This document shows, piece by piece, positions 57,424-64,000 of a stretch of 64,000 nt of DNA. The position numbers and the translations under genes were made by a program. Position 1 is the first letter of the stretch. Each line of letters starts with the position of its first letter. Origin of the DNA: Terrabacter sp040702505 (GTDB lineage Bacteria; Actinomycetota; Actinomycetes; Actinomycetales; Dermatophilaceae); assembly GCF_040702505.1 (NCBI RefSeq), contig NZ_JBFBLC010000002.1, positions 682,001 to 746,000 of the forward strand. The letters run 5' to 3'. The notes beneath the pieces are model-generated. The model was not told the origin of the DNA, did no database searches, and was given only the letters and a program-made list of their open reading frames with translations.

Positions 57424-58961
57424 GTCCGGCCCGCGTCTCCCACGGGCACAACCCGCTGCGCACCGCCGAGGACCGCCGCCTGCCCCGCATCGCCGGGCCC
57501 TGCGGGCTCGTGCTCTTCGGTGTCACCGGCGACCTCGCGCGCAAGAAGCTGATGCCGGCGGTCTACGACCTCGCCAACCGCGGCCTGCTGCCGCCGGGCT
57601 TCTCGCTCGTCGGCTTCGCGCGCCGCGACTGGGCCACCCAGGACTTCGGCCAGGTCGTCCACGACGCCGTCAAGCAGCACGCGCGCACCCCCTTCAGCGA
57701 GGACGTCTGGCGCAACCTCAGCGAGGGGTTCCGCTTCGTGCCGGGCACGTTCGACGACCCGGCCGCCTTCGACCTGCTCGCCAAGACGGTCGACGAGCTC
57801 GACCGGGACCGCGGCACCGGAGGCAACCACGCCTTCTACCTCTCGGTCCCGCCGAGCTTCTTCGCCACCGTCTGCGAGCAGCTCGAGCGGTGCGGCCTCA
57901 CCAAGTCCGAGGGCGACAGCTGGCGCCGCGTCATCATCGAGAAGCCCTTCGGCCACGACCTCAAGAGCGCCCAGCAGCTCAACGAGATCGTCGAGGGCGT
58001 CTTCCCGCCCGACTCGGTGTTCCGCATCGACCACTACCTCGGCAAGGAGACGGTCCAGAACCTGCTGGCGCTGCGCTTCGCCAACCAGCTCTTCGAGCCG
58101 GTGTGGAACGCCAACTACGTCGACCACGTGCAGATCACGATGGCCGAGGACATCGGCATCGCCGGCCGCGCCGGCTACTACGACGGCATCGGCGCAGCCC
58201 GCGACGTCATCCAGAACCACCTGCTCCAGCTCCTCGCCCTGACGGCGATGGAGGAGCCGGTCTCCTTCGACGCCAAGGACCTACGCGCCGAGAAGGAGAA
58301 GGTGCTCTCCGCCGTGCGCCTGCCCTCCAACCTCGACAAGCACGCCGCCCGCGGGCAGTACGCCGCCGGCTGGCAGGGCGCGGAGGAGGTGGTGGGGTAC
58401 CTGCAGGAGGACGGCGTCGACCCGGAGTCGGTGACCGAGACGTTCGCAGCGGTCACCCTCGAGGTCGACACCCGCCGCTGGGCGGGTGTCCCCTTCTACC
58501 TGCGCACCGGCAAGCGGCTGGGCAAGCGCGTGACCGAGATCGCGGTCGTCTTCAAGAAGGCACCCCACCTGCCGTTCGAGCACACCGCGACCGAGGAGCT
58601 CGGCCAGAACGCCATCGTCATCCGCGTGCAGCCCGACGAGGGCGTCACGCTGCGCTTCGGCTCCAAGGTGCCGGGCGCGCAGATGGAGGTGCGTGACGTC
58701 ACGATGGACTTCGGCTACGGCTCGTCGTTCACCGAGGCCTCGCCCGAGGCGTACGAACGCCTCATCCTCGACGTACTGCTGGGCGAGCCGCCGCTCTTCC
58801 CCCGCCACGAGGAGGTCGAGCTGTCCTGGCGCATCCTCGACCCGCTGATGGAGCACTGGGCCAGGAACGGCAAGCCCGAGCAGTACCCCGCCGGAACGTG
58901 GGGGCCGCCGTCGGCCCACGAGATGCTCGCGCGTGACGGACGCGTCTGGAGGATGCCGTGA
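57420..58961 (+). CDS. zwf: Glucose-6-phosphate dehydrogenase
   Basis: A 513-aa enzyme oxidising glucose-6-P with NADP, the entry to the oxidative pentose phosphate pathway. The nucleotide loop is FGVTGDLARKKLMPAVYDLA (about 39-58), the substrate/catalytic motif is FRIDHYLGKETVQNLLALRF (about 201-220) with the catalytic His, and the second conserved region is RVIIEKPFGHDLKSAQQLNE. ATG 57420 overlaps the pgi stop, and its stop overlaps the opcA GTG (GTGA). In actinobacteria the activity depends on OpcA, encoded next. Length is normal. Confidence 0.96.
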   Translation: MSPARVSHGHNPLRTAEDRRLPRIAGPCGLVLFGVTGDLARKKLMPAVYDLANRGLLPPGFSLVGFARRDWATQDFGQVVHDAVKQHARTPFSEDVWRNLSEGFRFVPGTFDDPAAFDLLAKTVDELDRDRGTGGNHAFYLSVPPSFFATVCEQLERCGLTKSEGDSWRRVIIEKPFGHDLKSAQQLNEIVEGVFPPDSVFRIDHYLGKETVQNLLALRFANQLFEPVWNANYVDHVQITMAEDIGIAGRAGYYDGIGAARDVIQNHLLQLLALTAMEEPVSFDAKDLRAEKEKVLSAVRLPSNLDKHAARGQYAAGWQGAEEVVGYLQEDGVDPESVTETFAAVTLEVDTRRWAGVPFYLRTGKRLGKRVTEIAVVFKKAPHLPFEHTATEELGQNAIVIRVQPDEGVTLRFGSKVPGAQMEVRDVTMDFGYGSSFTEASPEAYERLILDVLLGEPPLFPRHEEVELSWRILDPLMEHWARNGKPEQYPAGTWGPPSAHEMLARDGRVWRMP

Positions 58962-60373
58962 TCAGGGACCTGACCGACACCACGACGACGGGCATCAGCA
59001 AGACGCTCGTTCGGCTGCGCAACGAGGTCGGCGCGATGGCACTGGGCCGGGTGCTCACCCTGGTCATCGTCGTCGAGGACACCGACGCGCAGGAGGCCAT
59101 CGACGCCGCCAACCAGGCGAGCCGTCAGCACCCGTGCCGCATCATCGTCGTCATTCCCGGTGAGCGCCGCGGGCGCAACCGCCTCGACGCCCAGATCCGG
59201 CTCGGCGGCGACGCCGGCGCCTCCGAGATCGTGGTCCTGCGGCTCTACGGCGCCCTCGCCAACCACGGCCCGAGCGTCGTCATGCCGCTGCTGCTGGCCG
59301 ACTCCCCCATCGTGGCCTGGTGGCCGGGCAAGGCCCCCGAGGACGTCGCCCAGGACCCCATCGGCGCCATGGCCCAGCGCCGGATCACCGACGCCGCGGA
59401 GACCCACAACCCCAGGCTGACGCTGAAGAAGCGCGCGGCGAGCTACGCGCCAGGTGACACCGACCTGTCGTGGACGCGACTCACGCACTGGCGCGGCCTG
59501 CTCGCCGCGGCGCTCGACCAGCCGCCCTACGAGCCGATCACCGGGGCCGTGGTCAGCGGTGCCCCCGACTCGCCGTCCTCCGACCTGCTGGCGGCCTGGC
59601 TGGCCCGCCGCCTCAAGGTGCAGGTGCGCCGCGTGTCGACCCCTCGCGGGTCCGGCATCGCGTCGGTCCGCCTCGAGCGGGAGAGCGGGCCGATCGACCT
59701 CGTGCGCCCGGGCGACGTCATCGCCACCCTCTCGCAGACCGGTCAGCCCGACCGGCGCATCAACCTGCCTCGCCGCGAGCTGCCCGAGTGCCTCGCCGAC
59801 GAGCTGCGCCGCCTGGACCCGGACGAGGCCTACGCCGAGGCGCTCTGCCAGGGCCTGACCGAGCTGCGTCCGGTGCGTTCCTCGGCTGCAGACGCGGCCA
59901 AGGCCGGCAAGGCGCCCGACATCGCCGCCGCGCGCAGGCTCGCCAGCCGTCTGGGTCGCGACGAGTCCGCCCAGGACGCCAGCGCGATGATCTCCGCTCC
60001 CCCGGCACCGGAGCACGCCGAGACGTCCGAGGTGCGGGAGGCGACGGCTCGCAAGCTCGCCGGCAAGCGCACTCCCCGCGAGAAGCAGGCCGCCAAGGAC
60101 CGCAAGAAGGCCGCCGAGGCCAGCGCCCGCGAGTCAGCGGCCTCCAAGTCCGGGTCGTCGAGCTCCACCGGTACGTCCCGCACGCCGAGCAAGCGCTCGG
60201 CCTCCGGCGCCGCCAAGAAGACGGCCGGCCGCAGTACGGCCGGCACGCGCAAGGCTGCGGCGAAGAAGACGACGGCCGGCACGGCGCCGCGGCGCAGGGC
60301 CACGTCGACGTCGAAGGCGGCCTCGGCCGGGCCGGCGCCGGCCGACGAGGCGTCGGGCGGGACGGCGTCGTGA
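58958..60373 (+). CDS. opcA: OpcA, Zwf assembly factor, with long basic tail
   Basis: A 471-aa protein needed for assembly and activity of glucose-6-phosphate dehydrogenase in actinobacteria. The conserved core occupies about 1-340: VGAMALGRVLTLVIVVED, HPCRIIVVIPGERRGRNRLD, GPSVVMPLLLADSPIVAWWP and LTHWRGLLAAALDQPPYEPI. From about 345 to 471 it carries a Lys/Ala/Ser/Thr-rich low-complexity tail (DRKKAAEASARESAASKS and GAAKKTAGRSTAGTRKAAAK), like histone H1 or the HupB C-terminus. OpcA is commonly 300-350 aa, so this tail is an extra. GTG 58958 overlaps the zwf stop; the stop overlaps the pgl GTG. Confidence 0.94.
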   Translation: MIRDLTDTTTTGISKTLVRLRNEVGAMALGRVLTLVIVVEDTDAQEAIDAANQASRQHPCRIIVVIPGERRGRNRLDAQIRLGGDAGASEIVVLRLYGALANHGPSVVMPLLLADSPIVAWWPGKAPEDVAQDPIGAMAQRRITDAAETHNPRLTLKKRAASYAPGDTDLSWTRLTHWRGLLAAALDQPPYEPITGAVVSGAPDSPSSDLLAAWLARRLKVQVRRVSTPRGSGIASVRLERESGPIDLVRPGDVIATLSQTGQPDRRINLPRRELPECLADELRRLDPDEAYAEALCQGLTELRPVRSSAADAAKAGKAPDIAAARRLASRLGRDESAQDASAMISAPPAPEHAETSEVREATARKLAGKRTPREKQAAKDRKKAAEASARESAASKSGSSSSTGTSRTPSKRSASGAAKKTAGRSTAGTRKAAAKKTTAGTAPRRRATSTSKAASAGPAPADEASGGTAS

Positions 60374-61104
60374 CCGCCGAGCCCCGTGTCGTCGTCCACC
60401 CGGACAAGCAGGCCCTCGCCGACGCCGCCGGGGCCCGGCTGGTGACGGCGCTCCTCGACGCGCAGACGCGCAAGCCGGAGGCCCAGATCGCCCTCACGGG
60501 CGGTTCCATGGGGTCGGCCATCCTCGCCTCGGCCGCGAGGACGCCGGGCCGCTCGGCCGTCGACTGGTCACGCGTGCGGGTGTGGTGGGGCGACGAGCGC
60601 TACCTGCCCGCGGGCGACCCCGACCGCAACGACACCCAGAACGACAAGGCGGGGCTGCGCGACCTGGGCCTGGACCCGGCGAAGGTGCACCGGGTGGCGG
60701 GTCCGGACGCCTCCGACAGCGCCGAGGCCAGCGCCGACGCGTACGCACAGAGCATCCGCGAGCACGGGCAGCACGAGTGGGACCTCGTCCTGTTCGGCGT
60801 CGGGCCGGACGGTCACGTCGCCTCGCTCTTCCCGCACCACCCCGCGCAGCGCACCACCGACGCCATCGCCGTGGCCGTGCACGACTCCCCCAAGCCGCCA
60901 CCGGATCGGGTCAGCCTCACCTTCGAGTGCTTCGAGCGCAGCCGGGAGGTGTGGTTCCTGGTCTCCGGCGAGGACAAGGCCGAAGCCGTGTCGGCCGCCC
61001 TCACGCCCGGGACCGACCGGTGGGACGTGCCCGCTGCGGGGCCTCGCGGCACCGACGCCACACTGTGGCTCGTCGATGCTGCGGCCGCCTCCAGATTGGG
61101 CTGA
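60370..61104 (+). CDS. pgl: 6-phosphogluconolactonase
   Basis: A 244-aa enzyme hydrolysing 6-phosphogluconolactone, the second oxidative step. The NagB/RpiA/Pgl fold shows IALTGGSMGSAILASAARTP (about 39-58), VDWSRVRVWWGDERYLP and the catalytic region FGVGPDGHVASLFPHHPA (about 146-163). GTG 60370 overlaps the opcA stop (GTGA). It is the last gene of the operon; a strong terminator at 61146-61182 follows, facing the convergent rbpA. Length is usual for the family. Confidence 0.94.
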   Translation: MTAEPRVVVHPDKQALADAAGARLVTALLDAQTRKPEAQIALTGGSMGSAILASAARTPGRSAVDWSRVRVWWGDERYLPAGDPDRNDTQNDKAGLRDLGLDPAKVHRVAGPDASDSAEASADAYAQSIREHGQHEWDLVLFGVGPDGHVASLFPHHPAQRTTDAIAVAVHDSPKPPPDRVSLTFECFERSREVWFLVSGEDKAEAVSAALTPGTDRWDVPAAGPRGTDATLWLVDAAAASRLG

Positions 61105-61145
61105 CCGGGCGGCGAACGCCCAGCGGCCGCAACGGCATACGGCAG

Positions 61146-61182
61146 GACGAAGGGCCCGGGACGACGTCCCGGGCCCTTCGTC
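61146..61182. terminator. Bidirectional intrinsic terminator between pgl and rbpA
   Basis: Arms 61146-61162 and 61166-61182 are a 17-bp perfect inverted repeat (GACGAAGGGCCCGGGAC) with a 3-nt loop, between convergent genes. The octamer CGGCATAC (61133) lies just to its left. Confidence 0.8.
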
Positions 61183-61213
61183 ATCGGGTCACCACGGCGG
61201 GTGACCCCTTAGC

Positions 61214-61564
61214 TCACTGGATGAGGCCCCGCTGGCGCAGGCTGCTCAGCGCCTCGTCGAGGATCGCCTCGCCGTCGGCGTCGCTGCGCCGCTCCTTCAC
61301 GTAGGCCAGGTGCGTCTTGTAGGGCTCGACCTTCGGCGCGGCCGGAGGGTTGGCCTTGTCCTGGCCGGCCGGCAGCCCGCAGCGCGGGCAGTCCCACGTC
61401 TCGGGCAGGACCATGCCGGGCTCCTCGGCGAAGCTCGGGCGCGTCTCGTGCCCGTTGGAGCACCAGTAGGAGATGAGGACGCGAGGAGCGGAGTCGCCCC
61501 GCTCGGCCTCTCCCATCGGGCCGGCGCCGACCCGACTTCCACGAATGGCGTTACCGCCGGCCAT
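61214..61564 (-). CDS. rbpA: RNA polymerase-binding protein RbpA
   Basis: A 116-aa actinobacterial transcription factor that binds the sigma factor and RNA polymerase and helps open promoters. The core has AIRGSRVGAGPMGEAER, the zinc-binding SYWCSNGHETRPSFAE and TWDCPRCGLPAGQDKANPP (Cys-x-x-x-His and Cys-x-x-Cys spacing), then YKTHLAYVKERRSDADGEAI and the C-terminal sigma-interaction helix. ATG at 61562-61564 is used. It is followed by the terminator toward pgl. Next to secG, as in other actinobacteria. Confidence 0.95.
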   Translation of the reverse strand: MAGGNAIRGSRVGAGPMGEAERGDSAPRVLISYWCSNGHETRPSFAEEPGMVLPETWDCPRCGLPAGQDKANPPAAPKVEPYKTHLAYVKERRSDADGEAILDEALSSLRQRGLIQ

Positions 61565-61576
61565 CTACTCGTCCTC

Positions 61577-61822
61577 TCAGCTCGCGAAGCGGGCCAACAG
61601 GCCCAGACCGATGATGGATGCCGCCCAGACCACGGCCACGGCCACCGTGAAGCGGTCGAGGTTGCGCTCGGCCACCGACGAGCCGCCCAGGGAGGTCGAC
61701 ATGCCGCCGCCGAACATGTCGGACAGGCCGCCGCCCTTGCCCTTGTGCAGCAGGATGAACAGCGTCAGGACCAGGCTGGACAGCACCAGCAGGACCTGCA
61801 GCACGATGCGAACCGCATCCAC
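61577..61822 (-). CDS. secG: Preprotein translocase subunit SecG
   Basis: An 81-aa small membrane subunit of the SecYEG channel. GTG at 61820-61822 is chosen because GGAG lies about 8 nt upstream; an upstream extension to 61903 would add an unlikely N-terminus. Two helices are seen, LQVLLVLSSLVLTLFILLH (about 7-25) and FTVAVAVVWAASIIGLGLL (about 58-76), joined by the conserved GKGGGLSDMFGGGMSTSLGG loop. It ends 12 bp before the rbpA start, so the two may be co-transcribed. Confidence 0.93.
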   Translation of the reverse strand: MDAVRIVLQVLLVLSSLVLTLFILLHKGKGGGLSDMFGGGMSTSLGGSSVAERNLDRFTVAVAVVWAASIIGLGLLARFAS

Positions 61823-61955
61823 GTGGTCACTCCAAATCGTCGGGATCTCGGCGGACCGGGGGTCGGTCGCCCCCTCCCCCGGCATGTTCCGGGGCTCGGG
61901 CAAGGATACCTGCCCGAGTGCCCATCGGCCGAACGCCGGGAATCGGCGCGGGCGC

Positions 61956-62768
61956 TCAGGACGTCGTCAGGTGGTCGCGGTAGCGGCAGATCGACGCGAA
62001 CTCGGTCGGGTCGATCGATGCCCCGCCGACGAGCGCGCCGTCGACGTCCTCCTGCGACATGATCGCGGCGACGTTGCCCGCCTTGACGCTGCCGCCGTAG
62101 AGCAGGCGAATGCCGTCCGCGACGTCGCCGCTGTAGAGCTCGGCGAGCAGCGTGCGGATGGCGGCGCACACCTCCTGGGCGTCGTCGGGCGTCGCGACCT
62201 CGCCGGTGCCGATGGCCCAGATGGGCTCGTAGGCGATGACGATCGAGGCCGCCTGCTCCTTGGTGACCCCGTCGAGGTCGGCGCGCAGCTGCTCGAGGAC
62301 GTGCTCGACCTGGCGGCCCTCCTTGCGCACGTCGAGCGCCTCGCCGCAGCACAGGATCGGCTTGAGGCCGTGCGCGTAGGCCGCCTTGACCTTGGCATTG
62401 ACGACCGCGTCGGTCTCGCCGTGCCCCTCGCGCCGCTCGCTGTGGCCCACGACGACGTAGGTGCACCCGAGCTTGGCCAGGAAGGCTCCGGAGATGTCAC
62501 CGGTGTAGGCGCCGGAGGCATGGGGCGACAGGTCCTGGGCGCCGTAGCGCAGGTCGAGCTTGTCACCCTCGACGAGCGTCTGCACGGAGCGCAGGTCGGT
62601 GAACGGGGGCAGCACCGCGACCTCGACCGCGGTGTAGTCGTGCTTGGCGTCCCGCAGGGTCCAGTCGAGCTTCTGCACCAGGTGCGTGCCCTGCAGGTGG
62701 TCGAGGTTCATCTTCCAGTTGCCGGCCATCAGGGGGACGCGCCCCACCGGCTTGGTGTCCTTGGCCAT
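61956..62768 (-). CDS. tpiA: Triosephosphate isomerase
   Basis: A 270-aa TIM barrel interconverting dihydroxyacetone-P and glyceraldehyde-3-P. Residues include the Asn/Lys motif in PLMAGNWKMNLDHLQGTHLV, the catalytic His in VVVGHSERREGHGETDAV and the catalytic Glu in IVIAYEPIWAIGTGEVATPD. LYGGSVKAGNVAAIMSQEDV is the phosphate loop. The N-terminal 9 residues (MAKDTKPVG) extend beyond the usual start. ATG at 62766-62768 overlaps the pgk stop (ATGA), so translation is coupled. About 133 bp separate it from secG. Confidence 0.95.
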   Translation of the reverse strand: MAKDTKPVGRVPLMAGNWKMNLDHLQGTHLVQKLDWTLRDAKHDYTAVEVAVLPPFTDLRSVQTLVEGDKLDLRYGAQDLSPHASGAYTGDISGAFLAKLGCTYVVVGHSERREGHGETDAVVNAKVKAAYAHGLKPILCCGEALDVRKEGRQVEHVLEQLRADLDGVTKEQAASIVIAYEPIWAIGTGEVATPDDAQEVCAAIRTLLAELYSGDVADGIRLLYGGSVKAGNVAAIMSQEDVDGALVGGASIDPTEFASICRYRDHLTTS

Positions 62769-63976
62769 CAGGCATCGCCCTCCTCGAGCACGGTCAGGCC
62801 CGGCAGCTCCTTGCCCTCGAGGTACTCGAGGCTCGCGCCGCCACCGGTCGAGATGTGGCCGAAGTTGTCGTCGGCGAAGCCGAGCTGACGCACGGCTGCC
62901 GCGGAGTCGCCCCCGCCCACGACGGTGAGCGCGCCGCCCTTCGTCACGTCGACGAGCGCCTCGGCGACGGCCTTGGTGCCGGCGGCGTACGGCGCCATCT
63001 CGAACGCGCCCATCGGGCCGTTCCAGAAGACGGTGCGGCAGTCGGCGAGCTTCTGCGCGAAGAGCCGGCTGGACTCCGGGCCGATGTCGAGGCCCATGCG
63101 GTCGGGCGGGATGGCGTCAGCGGGGACGACCTCGTGGTCGGCGTCGGCGCTGAACGCGTCGGCCGCCACCACGTCGACGGGCAGGACGATCTCGACGCCC
63201 TCCTCCTCGGCGCGCTCGAGGTAGCCCTTGACCGTGTCGATCTGGTCGGCCTCGAGCAGGCTCTTGCCGACCTCGTGGCCCTGGGCGGCGAGGAAGGTGA
63301 AGACCATGCCGCCCCCGATGAGGAGGCGGTCGGCGGTGCCGAGCAGGTTGCCGATGACGCCGAGCTTGTCGGACACCTTGGCACCGCCGAGGACGACGGC
63401 ATACGGCCGCTCGGGGTCCTTGGTGAGGCGGCGCAGCACGTCGACCTCGGTCGAGACGAGGCCACCCGTGGCATGCGGCAGCAGCCGGGCGACGTCGTAG
63501 ACGGACGCCTGCTTGCGGTGCACGACCCCGAAGCCGTCGGACACGAAGACGTCTGCGAGAGAGGCGAGCTCGCCGGCGAACTCGGCGCGCTCGTCGTCGC
63601 TCTTGGCGGTCTCGCCCGAGTTGAAGCGGAGGTTCTCGAGGAGCAGCACCTGGCCGTCCTCGAGCGCAGCCGCCTTGGCCTTGGCGTCGTCGCCCACGGT
63701 GTCCTCGGCGAAGAGGACCTCGGTGCCGAGAACCTCGCCGAGGCGCTCGGCGACGGGGGCCAGCGAGTACTTGGCCTCGGGCGCGCCCTTGGGGCGGCCG
63801 AGGTGGGCGCAGACGAGGACGCGGGCGCCGGCGTCGGCCAGGGTCTTGATCGTGGGGGCCGAGGCGCGAATGCGGCCGTCGTCGGTGATCGTCGAGCCGT
63901 CGAGCGGCACGTTGAGGTCGGACCGGACGAGGACGCGCTTGCCGCGCAGGTCCCCGAGGTCGCTGATGGTCTTCAC
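62768..63976 (-). CDS. pgk: Phosphoglycerate kinase
   Basis: A 402-aa glycolytic kinase moving phosphate from 1,3-bisphosphoglycerate to ADP. The N-terminal substrate basic patch is in KRVLVRSDLNVPLDGSTITD (about 14-33), then LGRPKGAPEAKYSLAPVAE and LLLENLRFNSGETAKSD. The nucleotide site is AVVLGGAKVSDKLGVIGNLL (about 193-212), and TVVGGGDSAAAVRQLG closes the C-domain. GTG at 63974-63976 follows GAAGAGG. Upstream of the window edge the operon normally begins with gap, which cannot be seen. One octamer copy (63397) is read as Tyr-Ala. Confidence 0.95.
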   Translation of the reverse strand: MKTISDLGDLRGKRVLVRSDLNVPLDGSTITDDGRIRASAPTIKTLADAGARVLVCAHLGRPKGAPEAKYSLAPVAERLGEVLGTEVLFAEDTVGDDAKAKAAALEDGQVLLLENLRFNSGETAKSDDERAEFAGELASLADVFVSDGFGVVHRKQASVYDVARLLPHATGGLVSTEVDVLRRLTKDPERPYAVVLGGAKVSDKLGVIGNLLGTADRLLIGGGMVFTFLAAQGHEVGKSLLEADQIDTVKGYLERAEEEGVEIVLPVDVVAADAFSADADHEVVPADAIPPDRMGLDIGPESSRLFAQKLADCRTVFWNGPMGAFEMAPYAAGTKAVAEALVDVTKGGALTVVGGGDSAAAVRQLGFADDNFGHISTGGGASLEYLEGKELPGLTVLEEGDA

Positions 63977-64000
63977 GCGAGTTGCCTCTTCGTCAGTTGG

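Overview
The window is a high-GC actinobacterial chromosome segment. Synteny and protein content point to Micrococcales, most likely the Intrasporangiaceae/Dermatophilaceae group, though I cannot fix the genus. Supporting signs are RbpA, OpcA, InhA-type FabI, an F420-type oxidoreductase, DUF3099, an acVLRF1-type release factor, SufR-BDCSU-SufT, and the order pgk-tpiA-secG ... pgl-opcA-zwf-tal-tkt-ctaB ... ctaA-ABC ... suf, which matches the mycobacterial arrangement.

Layout. 1-2.1 kb: two small unknown genes, one cut by the left edge, then two decayed genes. 2.1-8.6 kb: TrmH/SpoU methyltransferase, TauE-type transporter, SPFH/NfeD pair, an ABC ATPase, two conserved unknowns and a PIG-L deacetylase. 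8.6-12.1 kb: divergent glgA/glgC and an F420-type oxidoreductase. 12.2-19.8 kb: serB, then a cyanophycin locus with cyanophycinase (cphB), cyanophycin synthetase (cphA) and, convergent, a CphA-like Mur ligase that lacks the ATP-grasp domain and carries a TPR-like tail. 19.8-25.5 kb: fabG-fabI, DUF3099, a small Cys protein, a carboxylesterase, moaA, SURF1. 25.5-38.5 kb: an ABC exporter, enoyl-CoA hydratase, a small zinc ribbon, a membrane protein, an ABC-F protein, a MerR regulator fused to sliding-clamp-like domains, a FemX/alanine-racemase-like pair, a frameshifted M20 amidohydrolase, a GAF-LuxR regulator and a zinc metallopeptidase. 38.5-45.7 kb: acVLRF1 and the complete, translationally coupled SUF iron-sulfur operon under SufR. 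45.7-52.1 kb: pssA, an ABC-2 exporter, DUF2231, ctaA, a GNAT-NUDIX fusion, ctaB. 52.3-61.1 kb: tkt-tal-pgi-zwf-opcA-pgl, the pentose-phosphate operon. 61.1-64 kb: rbpA, secG, tpiA, pgk.

The window is mostly core metabolism: carbon storage (glycogen), nitrogen storage (cyanophycin), the pentose-phosphate pathway and lower glycolysis, Fe-S assembly and haem O/A synthesis. No phage, IS element, CRISPR array, tRNA or rRNA was seen.

The signals that ordinary gene calls do not explain are: an octamer, GTATGCCG/CGGCATAC, at 27 sites where about 2 are expected; a consistent leaderless promoter layout (TANNNT, 6-8 nt, start codon) before 19 genes; the ATP-grasp-less CphA paralogue; the MerR-clamp fusion; and a histone-like basic tail on OpcA.
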